In this document: positions 47,801-56,488 of the stretch, in pieces
Layout: each line of letters opens with the position of its first letter
Position numbering within the stretch: the first letter of the stretch is position 1
Assembly (NCBI RefSeq): GCF_000237325.1
Contig: NC_017542.1
Span: 4,002,501-4,066,500 of the forward strand
DNA: 64,000 bases
Origin: Paenibacillus polymyxa M1
GTDB lineage: Bacteria; Bacillota; Bacilli; Paenibacillales; Paenibacillaceae
Reading direction: 5' to 3'
Translations under genes and position numbers: made by a program
Notes under the pieces: model-generated
The model's database searches: none
What the model was told of the DNA's origin: nothing
What the model saw: only the letters and a program-made list of their open reading frames with translations

Positions 47801-49473
47801 GAGTTGGGTGTCAGTTGGATGCTCGGCTGTTCCAAATCGATATAAGTTTTTGCAGTCACCGGAACGCTTCGATTTCCAGCTGCATCTACAGCCTGAGCAG
47901 TTACTTCTACAATCCCTGAACTATTTAATATTCCCGATGAACCCGGCACATAAGCGCCAGACCCCAATTGATATTCATAATGTAAGGCTGTAGTATCCGT
48001 TACACCTGAGAGCGTAAATTGTACTGGCTTATTGATATATCGGGTAGGATTCGTTACCTCAGAAAACGCAACTTTCGGAGGAGTTGGTTTGGTACGATCA
48101 ATCAGGACCGATTGAGTCACAATTGGACTAGACACATCAAGATTATTGATCGTCCGCGCTGATAGCTCATAACTCCCTTCTGCATTCAATGTAAAAGTGC
48201 CATTGTATGTCAGCCACTCCCCTGTTGGACTCAAACGATACTGTGTCATCTTAATTCCATTTGTAGAGTCACTTCCTGACTCAATGGCAATATTCACATC
48301 ACGGTTTGTTGGACCTGTTTCGCTAACCCGTATAAGAGGAGCCGTCGGCCCCTTTTTATCAATCGTGACTTCTTTGCTTACCTCCCGGCTCACATTACCG
48401 ACGCTATCGATGGAACGAGCATATATCGTGCTTTTGCCGTCTTGATTCACATGAAACACTCCACCGTAATCCTGCCAATCCTGATTCACAACGCCGGTCA
48501 AACGAAATTGAGTATGAGCTAGTCCAGAATAATCGTCTGCACCCGGTTGTAATAAAACGGCATATTCATTACTGTTTCCTGTTACGTCTATATTGGGGGG
48601 AGTGGGTGGCATCCTGTCTATCCGGGCATTCGCGGAAGAAAGACCACTATACTGGTTATTCACATCCACTGTACGAGCATAAATTGTATTTACACCATGG
48701 TCATAAACAGTGAAAGGCCCGATAAATTGCTGAAATGCTCCTCCATTCAGGCTATATTCATAGTGTTTTAATCCTTCAGGAGCTACATCTCCATCGATCC
48801 ACACGGTTACAGGCTTTTTGGTCCACCCTGTAACAGCTTGTCCCCCTGCGTCTGCGTGAATCTGGGGTGGTTTAGGCATCAAGTCTGATTTGGGAATAAT
48901 ACGGATTCCAAACCTGGATATTTCATTACTTGTCTGTTGACTAGTTCCCATCGCTCTGAAATATCGAACATCCCTTAATGTAATAGAGTCGGTGATATCT
49001 ATCCATTTTCCCTGGTAATCGCTATTGGCATAGAATTTCGTTACATTAGTCCATGTATATAAATTCGTTCCGTTAGGTCTCCAACTGTCGCCTGCTGCGG
49101 CATTAGATGTATATATATCGGTATGATAAGACCCCTCAATGTAAACAAAAACCCTGTAATCAGAAGTCTTAATAGATCTTCCAATATCAATAAAACGATT
49201 TGTCGGCTGTGTAGTCCCATCACATTTATACCTTGCCGAGCCCATGCCAGTGTATACTTCCGTTGCTCCTATCCCACTTCCTGACCAAGAGCCCCAACTG
49301 TCGCCCCCACCTGGCAAATTGTTTTGGCAAAAAGGGCCTCCTATGATTTCTTGGGTAGCAGCTGATACCCTTTGCGGGAATATAGGAATGGTCATCAATA
49401 AGAGGAGTAAAGCCAGTGCTCCATACACCCATTTACTGTGCTTCCTAACCCTTCGTTTATTTTTTCGATACAT
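44881..49473 (-). CDS. SLH-anchored cell-surface protein with Ig-like and Fn3 repeats
   Basis: A 1530-aa exported surface protein. A Sec signal peptide (about residues 1-39, RVSAA-TQEI) is followed by an N-terminal beta-rich region (about 40-200) and Ig-like/OmpL47-type repeats (about 210-640) marked by recurring VDGD/YARSIDSVGNVS and DKKGPTAP motifs. About seven or eight fibronectin type III domains follow (about 645-1300), then three SLH domains (about 1356-1410, 1416-1475, 1477-1530) that should bind pyruvylated wall polymer. The repeats suggest adhesion or a spacer role; no catalytic domain is visible. The terminator of this gene is cut in two by the Tn7-like element. Confidence 0.9.
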   Translation of the reverse strand: MYRKNKRRVRKHSKWVYGALALLLLLMTIPIFPQRVSAATQEIIGGPFCQNNLPGGGDSWGSWSGSGIGATEVYTGMGSARYKCDGTTQPTNRFIDIGRSIKTSDYRVFVYIEGSYHTDIYTSNAAAGDSWRPNGTNLYTWTNVTKFYANSDYQGKWIDITDSITLRDVRYFRAMGTSQQTSNEISRFGIRIIPKSDLMPKPPQIHADAGGQAVTGWTKKPVTVWIDGDVAPEGLKHYEYSLNGGAFQQFIGPFTVYDHGVNTIYARTVDVNNQYSGLSSANARIDRMPPTPPNIDVTGNSNEYAVLLQPGADDYSGLAHTQFRLTGVVNQDWQDYGGVFHVNQDGKSTIYARSIDSVGNVSREVSKEVTIDKKGPTAPLIRVSETGPTNRDVNIAIESGSDSTNGIKMTQYRLSPTGEWLTYNGTFTLNAEGSYELSARTINNLDVSSPIVTQSVLIDRTKPTPPKVAFSEVTNPTRYINKPVQFTLSGVTDTTALHYEYQLGSGAYVPGSSGILNSSGIVEVTAQAVDAAGNRSVPVTAKTYIDLEQPSIQLTPNSREWKDTHIDVKIQYADQHSGIEPSTMQYKVTNSPDSPENWETAVDPIVQLDLSNEGEWYVHAKVKDQAGNIYERVSSALRIQKQPQSVVLSATSVRNTEVDLQWTLPSGLNDGYVYTVRNLTTNEVWDVSHPTNSFTDTGLLGGHEYEYEVRCSNHVGGNAYSNRVHVLTLPDAPDHVQLRPVSRHSAEIMAEFTPVFSANKYSITAADANTGEIIFKDTVTQDVYNSIKGMEPGKYYEVSVSAINDTGEGAAKHVSFLSLPDSPSGFRNVTIREDGIDLKWNSVITATYYALERDEVSVYNDVYTEFTDTELQAGTEYSYRISAENATGFGDYAHLGVMTLPDRVTTLSSVTKDVYSVGVAWQDVQGAEGYILNVNDEPKVQIPRDIRSYTFEGLPAGRSANIKIRAYNRSGTGRDTSINVVTLPNSPIQLAAVDVREHDATLIWAPVDGATQYKVTINGQNYYSTEPRVVVSGLTGGKNYDFQVSSGNSSGYSPPALGQLLTLPPQVQNVKVTELGNGKISLTWDEIISASQYAVIRKDTGEIFNTRKAYIILSDIQPGIIYSFSIQAMNTTGEGDITPLTYRALPGQIADRSLVVKSVTDTDLLITWQEAPGADAYNVYKNEMLIGHTIAHEFKVDGLDSSTLYRITVKPVNTSGEGKRTEGQVETLPSPAFAFSKTETTNSEFIIHWESEHENDIFVLASEEGTELYRGKDRGFIWRQLREKQLYTVQLWAENSQGKRTEAKQANGKTTGNTVDTGGGAGGAGSAKPIQTVVEEPTEIKTEFFQGLTIETKPNHFSDIERVFNREKINALADLGVVKGTSSTLFEPNRPVTRMEFTSMLVRSLKLPLETDMALEFEDITPSAWYVDLLKTAIKDQVARGFSSKVFGPDRVINREQAAKMVNNIIKATPQQESNVYSDSSQIVEWARKDVLGLTEINLVQGYPDGSFRAKQEVTRAEAAEMIYNMLQMK

Positions 49474-49539
49474 ATCACTTCTCCTTACTTTATTTTATTT
49501 TCAAAGATTTCTACGTACTCGCTTTGACTAAAATAGAAA

Positions 49540-49583
49540 AAGCACCCCAAACCAAGGCAATAATGCCTGAGTTTGAGGTGCTT
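49540..49583 (-). terminator. Terminator
   Basis: On the minus strand, AAGCACCTCAAAC pairs with GTTTGGGGTGCTT (one mismatch), followed by TTTTT. It ends the gene at 49706-50584. Confidence 0.85.
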
Positions 49584-49705
49584 CCTCAAGTTCACGAGTA
49601 TGTTTTGAAGCTATTATACTTCGTTCCAAGCAGGATGTAAACAGAACAGCAAAATGAACTGTAATAAATTCTCGAATTTCTCATCTCAGCGATCGTTTTG
49701 AAGTT

Positions 49706-50584
49706 TTAATCAACCTGAACACCCAAGTTTCGAAAAAATCCCCGCATATTCTGCATGTAAGAGTCCTGAGCAGGAGAAGATTCCTTAAGAAGATTTTGCA
49801 TACTGTTCATAAACGCAGAAGCTGAGGATGTATCCGCTTTGTCAAACTGATTCGTTAATTGTGGTTTATTTAACAGCTCTTCAGTCTGTTCTGTACGCTC
49901 TTTGTATTTATTAATCCAATCGGGGTTTTGAGGAACCTTTTGTGCAAAACTCAACAGCTGGCTTAATCCATTTCCTCCACCTTTGATGTCATTCATGAAC
50001 GCAGTATATTTTTGAGGATCTACCTGTTTCATCACTTCCGATAGTTTAACGTAATCCTCAGGGGCACCTATCGGACGATCTGCTGGAGTCGTGTAGCTAA
50101 TATCCCCGGTCTCTGAATCCATAGTTCGTGTCAAGGCAATACCAGCTATCTGGTTCATGGTTTTCATAAATTCCTTGGCTTTATCGCCTTCCATGTAACG
50201 ATCTGCAATATACTTGGATTGGGAAACTCCCATTTCCAGCAGCACCGCGCGCTGCTTCTCATCCGTTACCGTTCCGTCGACGATAAAATTGGATTGAATC
50301 ATGTTGTATACTGCATTGGACACTTCTTCCGGCTGATCTTCCAAAACTCGGTTTAATGCATCATTGATCTGTGTTGTGCCAAAATACTTGGCAGCATGCG
50401 ACACGATGGCCCCTTCAGCCAGCTTTCTGCCAGCTTCACTAATCTCCACAGTGTCCTGAACGACGAACCTGGAGAGTTTTTCTTCATGTAGCTGGGGGGA
50501 TAGAACTTGCTTGCTTGCCGGGTCTATCCGTAAGCTACCAGAGCTAAGAACCGCTTGTTGTGCTCTAAGAGGTTCAAAATTCAT
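49706..50584 (-). CDS. Hypothetical protein
   Basis: A 292-aa soluble, largely helical protein without signal peptide. A short N-terminal segment DTVEISEAGRKLAEGA resembles the start of proteins tied to flagellar or secretion-chaperone systems, but that is a weak hint. A Gly-rich turn (IKGGGNGLS) divides the sequence around residue 205. The start at 50584 follows GGAGGAAATAGG; an in-frame extension upstream has no site. It is a single transcription unit with a perfect inverted repeat in its leader. I do not recognise the family. Confidence 0.7.
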   Translation of the reverse strand: MNFEPLRAQQAVLSSGSLRIDPASKQVLSPQLHEEKLSRFVVQDTVEISEAGRKLAEGAIVSHAAKYFGTTQINDALNRVLEDQPEEVSNAVYNMIQSNFIVDGTVTDEKQRAVLLEMGVSQSKYIADRYMEGDKAKEFMKTMNQIAGIALTRTMDSETGDISYTTPADRPIGAPEDYVKLSEVMKQVDPQKYTAFMNDIKGGGNGLSQLLSFAQKVPQNPDWINKYKERTEQTEELLNKPQLTNQFDKADTSSASAFMNSMQNLLKESSPAQDSYMQNMRGFFRNLGVQVD

Positions 50585-50663
50585 CCTATTTCCTCCTGTC
50601 ATGTTTGTAACAGGCAATCTAAGGCGTATGTACAATCTATGTAACCCTGTCGCTATATATATC

Positions 50664-50700
50664 GGACAAAGCATATATGGAATGAATATATGCTTTGTCC
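50664..50700. repeat. Perfect 15-bp inverted repeat upstream of 49706-50584
   Basis: GGACAAAGCATATAT and its exact complement are separated by 7 nt, about 80 bp before the gene start. There is no T run, so it is more likely an operator or mRNA structure than a terminator. Confidence 0.6.
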
Positions 50701-50794
50701 TAAAAATGAACAATTTTTGAAGCAAGCTCCTGACTCTGAATGTGAATTGTTAAACAAACAAGCTGACGCTGTCACTGCTTAATAGAACAGTACA

Positions 50795-52261
50795 TCAACC
50801 GCCATAAATGCTATAAGCAAAGTGATATACAATATCTGTAGCTGTAAGTGAAGTACCTGACACCTGGGCAGCTACACCTGAAAGATCATAGTAATGTGTA
50901 AAGCTTATGGGACCAGACAAGTATTCTGCAATACTTCCCGTAGAATGCGGCAGGGAAAGGGTCACACTAAAGGCTCCATTTTGATCCGTATAACCAGTAC
51001 CTGTACGAGTTCGATTCCCGCTGCTTTCAGTCCAGTTCTGGTTCAACCATGTCACATTAACTGGTGCATTTGCTACTGGATAATTATCCGTTGTAGTAAC
51101 AACACCCTTTACAGTCAGGCTGGTGTTTCCATTAACCCGATAATGGCGACCGTAAGAGTAGGATGGATAGTCATTCGGACCGTTTTTAGAGTCATAACCG
51201 TTAATTACAATTTTTCCAGCCCGAAGTACTGGTTTAAGTGTGAGTGCATATAAATGGTCGGGTGAATACTGGTTTGTGGTGTACACTCGCACATAGTAGG
51301 TTCCCGTATTCAAAGTGACATTATGATTGGTTTGCGGCAGAAGCGCCATTTGGTTGCCACTAAGAGCCCCATAAACTTCCGCTTTGTAACCGTAGCTTTC
51401 CGAAGTGCTGTCCAGTTTGACATTCAAACCATCATAATTGCGATTCGCAGGAATTGTGATTTGATACCAATCATTGTCAATTCCTGAATGAATGGAGCGT
51501 GAATTAAGGGTAGATCCCCCTGTACTAAATGTAAAGTTATAGGCATGAAAAGCACTCTCATCCGGTTCATAGGCATCATATTGGGAGTTTACATCCACGG
51601 TTAAATAGAAAGGATCATTTATGCTCGATCCCTTTTTGGAATGGACTGCAACTGCGTAAGCTTTCTCAGATCCGGTAGCATTGCGGCTTCCTACGTTTTC
51701 AGGAAGTGATGCCGATCCCTGTTCATACTTGTTAAAATAGGTTCCATAGGTGGAGGCGTCAATAGCATTGGGGTTGATATCCCCTGTTGTCATATCAAAT
51801 TCGTACAAGTATAAGTCATAGTCAAGCTGCTCTGAAAATGGACCATCCAACTGTGCCTGCAACAATTCACCTGGCTTCACATAAATCGGATATAAAAACT
51901 GCGTGCCTCCCTCTTCCGTAATTGTACCTGAATACGTAGCAGAAGAAGCTGTGGCTGCCGTTGGACTAGCTTTCAGGGAAGGAAGGGTCTCCCTTTTCAA
52001 AGAGAATGTCTCTGGTGCTTTGAAATTGATATTTTCCTGCATGTTATAAACGGAGGATGTAATACCTTCAGGCTTGTCCACCCGGGTTAAACGCTCAATA
52101 ACATCTTCGTTGTTCGTTGTTAGCTGAAAACTGGAATCAGCTTCAATAGCTTGTTTCTCCTTGTTCAACTCTGTACCTTGACTCGCGTTTGCAGTCATCC
52201 CAAAAGCAAACAGGAGCATCAAGCTTAGCATAACTGAAATAGCCTTTCTGAACCTCTTCAT
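50795..52261 (-). CDS. Secreted protein with PPC-like and Ig-like domains
   Basis: A 488-aa exported protein. A signal peptide (about residues 1-26, ending TANAS) precedes a propeptide-like stretch, then two pre-peptidase C-terminal (PPC)-like jelly-roll domains (about 110-220, with QFLYPIYVKPGELLQAQLD, and about 230-345, with DNDWYQITIP and GTYYVRVYTT). A C-terminal Ig-like or carboxypeptidase-regulatory domain (about 365-450) has GVVTTTDNYPVANAPVNV. No protease domain is seen, so it may be an accessory or binding protein. The start at 52261 is preceded by GAGAGGGG. Confidence 0.75.
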   Translation of the reverse strand: MKRFRKAISVMLSLMLLFAFGMTANASQGTELNKEKQAIEADSSFQLTTNNEDVIERLTRVDKPEGITSSVYNMQENINFKAPETFSLKRETLPSLKASPTAATASSATYSGTITEEGGTQFLYPIYVKPGELLQAQLDGPFSEQLDYDLYLYEFDMTTGDINPNAIDASTYGTYFNKYEQGSASLPENVGSRNATGSEKAYAVAVHSKKGSSINDPFYLTVDVNSQYDAYEPDESAFHAYNFTFSTGGSTLNSRSIHSGIDNDWYQITIPANRNYDGLNVKLDSTSESYGYKAEVYGALSGNQMALLPQTNHNVTLNTGTYYVRVYTTNQYSPDHLYALTLKPVLRAGKIVINGYDSKNGPNDYPSYSYGRHYRVNGNTSLTVKGVVTTTDNYPVANAPVNVTWLNQNWTESSGNRTRTGTGYTDQNGAFSVTLSLPHSTGSIAEYLSGPISFTHYYDLSGVAAQVSGTSLTATDIVYHFAYSIYGG

Positions 52262-52595
52262 ACTGAAATCCCCTCTCAAATGGTTTAAGGAATTCCCGCT
52301 ATACCCTGGAGAACCAGGGCAATTCTAGGCTGTTGTCTCTATCATAAAACATTCTTGGTTCTAATGGAATATATTGTGTAAATATTTTTTAGTCTTCATT
52401 CCCTAAAATAGAAACCCCTAGAGTCAATAGATTATATGATAATTCTGGGACAATAAACTTATTTTAGACACTATTTTACCATAAAAACCCTACCAATCTC
52501 TTGTTTATACGATATAATAAATAGATATGGGTAGTACTTTTAGCCTATATGAGCGTCGAATTACCCATAAACATACATAAAAAAGGGGAATACAG
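52262..52595. other. Divergent intergenic region
   Basis: About 330 bp without a gene. It has a -10-like GATATAAT near 52511-52518. In the leader of the lipoprotein, TATGGGTA and TACCCATA can form an 8-bp stem of unknown use. Confidence 0.4.
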
Positions 52596-53084
52596 ATGAA
52601 AAAACTCACCGTATTTATGCTAGTATTGTGTTGCTTTTCAATTTTGTCAGCTTGCTCTACCGATCCAGTAAAAAAAGATTTAATTACCTATGTGAATGAC
52701 GGAATGCTTCCGTTAGCACAAGATGAAAAAGCAGTAACTGAAAAATATGAATCCGTGACCGGGGATAACTTCACAGATGATGAAACACTATATAATACGT
52801 TACGAGATGATATTATCCCAGAATACACCAAATACCTGGATAAGGTTGAGGCAGTAAAGACGGAAACTCCTGAGGTACGAGCTGTCCACGAAACCTACAT
52901 CAAGGCAGTTAGCACTCAAAAGGAAGCACTCATTACGATGGTCGATGCGTTGGAAAAAGGGGATCTGAACTTAATTAATGAGGGTAATACCAAGCTAAGC
53001 GAGGGTAAAAAGCTATTCAGAGATTTTGGTGAACAGGTTAACACACTTGCTAAAGAGCACGACGTGAAGATCAATAAGAAATAA
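52596..53084 (+). CDS. Putative lipoprotein
   Basis: A 162-aa lipoprotein with a short signal peptide and the lipobox LSAC (Cys about residue 20). The mature part is a helical bundle rich in Glu, Lys and Asp (ALITMVDALEKGDLNLINEG) with no catalytic motif. It resembles small Firmicute cell-surface lipoproteins of unknown function. The RBS is AAAGGGGAA, 6 nt from the ATG. It has its own terminator, so it is a single-gene unit. Confidence 0.8.
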   Translation: MKKLTVFMLVLCCFSILSACSTDPVKKDLITYVNDGMLPLAQDEKAVTEKYESVTGDNFTDDETLYNTLRDDIIPEYTKYLDKVEAVKTETPEVRAVHETYIKAVSTQKEALITMVDALEKGDLNLINEGNTKLSEGKKLFRDFGEQVNTLAKEHDVKINKK

Positions 53085-53087
53085 ATT

Positions 53088-53114
53088 TTAAAGCTCCCGT
53101 CTGGGGAGCTTTTT
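53088..53114 (+). terminator. Terminator
   Basis: AAAGCTCCC-GTCTG-GGGAGCTTT hairpin followed by a T run, and also usable from the other side. Confidence 0.85.
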
Positions 53115-53121
53115 CTATATC

Positions 53122-53952
53122 CTAGGAATACTCGAAGCAAATTACCGCTTTCTTTAATTCTCGATCATAAAATAAGTAAACCGTATCAGCTCCAAACGCT
53201 TGAAAATAATACCCGGTGAAAGAACCGATATATGTAAATGTCTCACCATTGGTACGTTTAGGCACATGAAGCAAGTTAGTTTGCTCGAACTTAAGCATCT
53301 CTTCCAAGGATTCGTCATATTCCTTGATGTAGCTTTGAGCCTCATCAGACTGAAATGCAATATCATCCAGAATACCGTTGACTTCGGGAAAGCTTAGCCC
53401 CCAACCACTGGATTGCTTTTCCTCAAAATCGTGGGTGAGCTCTTCCACAGACTTTTTGGCCTCTCCAAAGGAGGAATAAGGATAGATTTTATTATTTTCT
53501 AAGAAAAATGCTTTGCGAGCTTCGTAATCTTGTTCATTAGCTGTGTACACCTGCTCCAGTCCGTCCAACGCCATGACTTCTCTCTTCATACGTAGGTACG
53601 CTTTATCCCCGGTAGATTTCAGCGCTTCATAGGTAGCTTCCAGCTGCGCTTTCTGATGAAGACTAAAATAATTCCAGTCTGCTTCGAATTTGTATTTGCC
53701 GTCAATTACATCGAATCCCAGCATATCTTCCTTGGTATATAAGGTATGAAATTGCTGAGTATTTTCACCCACACAGCCTTCGTGGATTTCTTTTACGGAA
53801 ACAAAATGAAGCCACTCGTCCTGCTCTGGAAATAAAAATTGGAGATTAATCGAGCAAATTGGCAGAAAGTGTTTGCGGTGATGTTCAAGATCGCTGGCAA
53901 ATACGTCCTCGTATGCTGGAAAACGTTTGATAAATCTCTCTGGTATGTTCAT
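53122..53952 (-). CDS. Hypothetical protein
   Basis: A 276-aa cytoplasmic protein rich in Glu, Phe and Tyr, with no signal peptide. The N-terminal half has SINLQFLFPEQDEWLHFV, and the C-terminal part ends in beta strands (ETFTYIGSFTGYYFQAFGAD, TVYLFYDRELKKAVICFEY) like SMI1/DUF1963-type proteins. That likeness is by pattern only. RBS GGAGG, 7 nt from the ATG. It lies 26 nt after the kinase gene and may share its message. Confidence 0.65.
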   Translation of the reverse strand: MNIPERFIKRFPAYEDVFASDLEHHRKHFLPICSINLQFLFPEQDEWLHFVSVKEIHEGCVGENTQQFHTLYTKEDMLGFDVIDGKYKFEADWNYFSLHQKAQLEATYEALKSTGDKAYLRMKREVMALDGLEQVYTANEQDYEARKAFFLENNKIYPYSSFGEAKKSVEELTHDFEEKQSSGWGLSFPEVNGILDDIAFQSDEAQSYIKEYDESLEEMLKFEQTNLLHVPKRTNGETFTYIGSFTGYYFQAFGADTVYLFYDRELKKAVICFEYS

Positions 53953-53978
53953 AGATGCTCCTCCTAAATTATACGGTT

Positions 53979-54416
53979 CTATGGTTGCTTTTCGATCCGA
54001 AACGTCCCCTCACTCGAAATCACGCTGTAAATTTCATCAAATCCTTCTTCGTAACTTGGGACCTCTAGTTTACTCATTACACTTTTAATACCGATTTCAG
54101 GAATATACTCTTTGCCTGTGCGCTGCTCATTACGCTTAATAGATTCAGCATAATCAGGTTCAAAGTAGTAGCCAATGATTTTAAATCCCTTGTTTTTACA
54201 AGCATCTATATATTTCTTTCGTTCTTCGACTGTGGGATTTGTATTGTCCACTACAAAACGCTGCATCGTTTCGATGGAGGTCTGAAGGTACATATTTTCC
54301 CTATTTCGTGTTTTAAGCATATCAAGATTTATTCGCATATGTGTTTTGAAGAATCGTTCTTTATAAAAAGTCGATTTGCCCGAAGCCTGAATTCCTATAA
54401 AAATGACACACTCCAA
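53979..54416 (-). CDS. P-loop kinase, T4 polynucleotide-kinase-like
   Basis: A 145-aa P-loop kinase. Walker A is GIQASGKST (about residues 8-16), a lid/acceptor motif is VVDNTNPTVEER (Asp and Asn pair as in the kinase domain of T4 Pnkp), and YYFEPDYAES follows, as in this family. It probably adds a 5'-phosphate to RNA or DNA ends. The start is TTG at 54416 with AAGGA upstream inside the preceding gene; no closer ATG keeps the P-loop. It is 3 nt from a Thg1-like gene, so the two are likely co-translated and act together. Confidence 0.78.
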   Translation of the reverse strand: MECVIFIGIQASGKSTFYKERFFKTHMRINLDMLKTRNRENMYLQTSIETMQRFVVDNTNPTVEERKKYIDACKNKGFKIIGYYFEPDYAESIKRNEQRTGKEYIPEIGIKSVMSKLEVPSYEEGFDEIYSVISSEGTFRIEKQP

Positions 54417-54419
54417 ACC

Positions 54420-55157
54420 TCACACATCCTTGTTCAGATATACATATTGGTTAATATAATCTCTATTTTGTGAAAAGATTGGCGTGTCATGATCAACATC
54501 CCACTTGCTTCTGACGGCTTCTCCTTTGTTATACTGTTGTTTGGTAATACAGATTCCCCGCTTTTGCCAGACCGGAAGGTCGTTCCAGTTCAGTCCTTTT
54601 TCCACAAAAAGCTTGTCTTGGAGCTGACTTCCGTTCAATCCTTGTAGTTCTGAATGCTTAAAATAAGCTTGAGCTACCATAGAAATGCTGTTTTTAGTAG
54701 CATCTTGTTGTCTCCATAGAAAGTAGTTGGCAACCTCATCGTGAGGCAAAACCCATGCTCTTGCATCAAAAGTGGCTAGAGGCTTATCCGGATAAACTTT
54801 CTGGATTTCCTCATTAAATTTGGCAGTAGCCAAAGAGGCAGATATAGACACCATCTTTTGAAGATTATTTTCAAACCATGATTGTGTCGTTAATTTGTCA
54901 TAATTCGTAAGAAGCAGAGAGATTTCATCACTCTGATGGTACACCAGTTTACAGCCCATAATATTATAAGCCAAATATTTGCACGTCTCCCATAATGCAA
55001 AGATTAACTTTTCATCAAAAGGTTTCGTCATCCCACGTGTAAAAGTATGAAAATGAGCACCATCGATTCTGATAATTACGGGTAAACGGCGGGGCAGACT
55101 TAATCTATAAGCATTTTCATATTCCTTCATTCTATTTCCAAAATCATCTTTTTTCAT
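54420..55157 (-). CDS. Thg1-like 3'-5' tRNA polymerase
   Basis: A 245-aa protein of the tRNA-His guanylyltransferase (Thg1)/Thg1-like protein family, which adds nucleotides in the reverse, 3'-to-5' direction. The N-terminus carries the metal and nucleotide signature RIDGAHFHTFTRGMTKPFDE, and HQSDEISLLL holds the second acidic pair; FDARAWVLPHDEVANYFLWR is also conserved. Bacterial members mainly repair 5'-truncated tRNAs. The ribosome site is AAGGAG. Its immediate kinase neighbour could prepare 5' ends for it. Confidence 0.88.
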   Translation of the reverse strand: MKKDDFGNRMKEYENAYRLSLPRRLPVIIRIDGAHFHTFTRGMTKPFDEKLIFALWETCKYLAYNIMGCKLVYHQSDEISLLLTNYDKLTTQSWFENNLQKMVSISASLATAKFNEEIQKVYPDKPLATFDARAWVLPHDEVANYFLWRQQDATKNSISMVAQAYFKHSELQGLNGSQLQDKLFVEKGLNWNDLPVWQKRGICITKQQYNKGEAVRSKWDVDHDTPIFSQNRDYINQYVYLNKDV

Positions 55158-55262
55158 AAACTATGTAGCTCCTTCACTTTTCATTGCATCCAAACATCGA
55201 AATCAATCAAAGGTGCAGCCGAACTCTCCAACAATATGGATATTGTGGGTTCCAATTTCTTT

Positions 55263-55610
55263 TTATTTCACAGCAATATTATCCTCGAACACAAAAACGG
55301 AGATGGCTATATCCTCCTCCACTTTAATATCTGAAAAAAGATGCAGTAAGCGGGAATCCATATACTCCTCCAGTTCTTTATTGAACTGTACAGGATAGAT
55401 TTTTTGTACCATTTTGGTTCGAGCTGCATGCACCATCTCTCTTCCTGCAACCTCTTGTGCAAGAAATTTTTCAGATGGGGTTAAATTGCCGTATAGCATT
55501 GTGATGGCCATATTATCTACAAAGGTTGTATGTATGCGTTCCGGGCCTTTTCCAAATAGCTCTTTACGTACTTTTCGAATAATTTCGTTAAAACCCGTTT
55601 CCTTTCTCAT
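55263..55610 (-). CDS. DUF2294 protein
   Basis: A 115-aa protein with the DUF2294 pattern: GFNEIIRKVRKELFGKGPE, TFVDNMAITMLYGNLTPSEK, and a C-terminal DIKVEEDIAISVFVFE. Function is unknown; the family is common in Bacillales. The start at 55610 follows AGGAGAG. It lies about 100 bp upstream of the Thg1-like gene on the same strand and could lead that operon. Confidence 0.8.
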   Translation of the reverse strand: MRKETGFNEIIRKVRKELFGKGPERIHTTFVDNMAITMLYGNLTPSEKFLAQEVAGREMVHAARTKMVQKIYPVQFNKELEEYMDSRLLHLFSDIKVEEDIAISVFVFEDNIAVK

Positions 55611-55740
55611 ATCGCACCGCTCTCCTAAATCTACTAAAATCCTTGTTACTATTTCCATCATAACCGATTCCTATCATATAAAACAGAGATGAAGCGAAAG
55701 TGATTCTTGGAACATGCTTACCATTGAACGTCATAGAAAA

Positions 55741-55774
55741 GAAAACGCAGCCCGCCCGATCGGACAGACTGCGT
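55741..55774 (-). terminator. Terminator of the mod/moa operon
   Basis: On the minus strand ACGCAG...CTGCGTTTTC, with an inner TGTCCG-AT-CGGGCG stem, directly after modB. Confidence 0.75.
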
Positions 55775-55795
55775 ATATTACTGAATCCAAACGGA

Positions 55796-56461
55796 CTAGT
55801 CCTTCACCAGTCGATTCGATAGCATCAACATGATAAAAGAGAATAGGATAATGACGGCTACCCAGCTCCAGGAGAGTGTCATATTTCCGACCTCGGACGC
55901 GGTGTAAATCGCCGTAGGCAGGGTTTGAGTCTGTTCAGGAATATTACCCGCAAGCATCAGTGTAGCACCAAATTCCCCTAACCCTCGGGCAAATCCGAGA
56001 ATGTACCCTGAAATAAGCGGTCGGTAGGCAAGGGGCATCGTAATATGGCGAAACACTTGCCATTCGTTGGCACCTTGCGCACGTGCAGCCTGCTCTACTT
56101 CGGGTTCTACAGCTTCAAAACCTGCTTTGATCGTCCGATAAGCCAGTGGAAAAGCAACAACTACGGCCGCCACCACTGCGGCTCCCCACGTAAATACAAT
56201 GGTCTGCTGGAACAGGCTTTCAAAGGCAGTGCCAATCCAGCTTTTCCTTCCCAGCAAGATGAGCAATATAAAGCCGACAACAGTGGGAGGCAAAACAAGT
56301 GGAAGAAGTAGAACGGTCTCAATCACACTGATTCCTCTCCGCAGCTTGCAGTTCGCCATCATCCGAGCTACCACAGTTGCTAATAAAAAGACAATAATGC
56401 TGGCAACGACAGCGACTTTGACAGATACGATAACCGGAGGAAGAAAAGCCGACCAATCCAA
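55796..56461 (-). CDS. modB: Molybdate ABC transporter permease ModB
   Basis: A 221-aa permease with five to six transmembrane helices and the EAA loop EVEQAARAQGANEWQVFRHITMP (about residues 132-154). It should import molybdate together with the ModA upstream. The start is TTG at 56461, 8 nt after GGAGGGGG. No modC ATPase gene follows, as in the modA-modB pair of B. subtilis (yvgL-yvgM), so an ATPase must come from elsewhere. Confidence 0.92.
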   Translation of the reverse strand: MDWSAFLPPVIVSVKVAVVASIIVFLLATVVARMMANCKLRRGISVIETVLLLPLVLPPTVVGFILLILLGRKSWIGTAFESLFQQTIVFTWGAAVVAAVVVAFPLAYRTIKAGFEAVEPEVEQAARAQGANEWQVFRHITMPLAYRPLISGYILGFARGLGEFGATLMLAGNIPEQTQTLPTAIYTASEVGNMTLSWSWVAVIILFSFIMLMLSNRLVKD

Positions 56462-56488
56462 CGGGACCCCCTCCTTTATCTGTGAATT

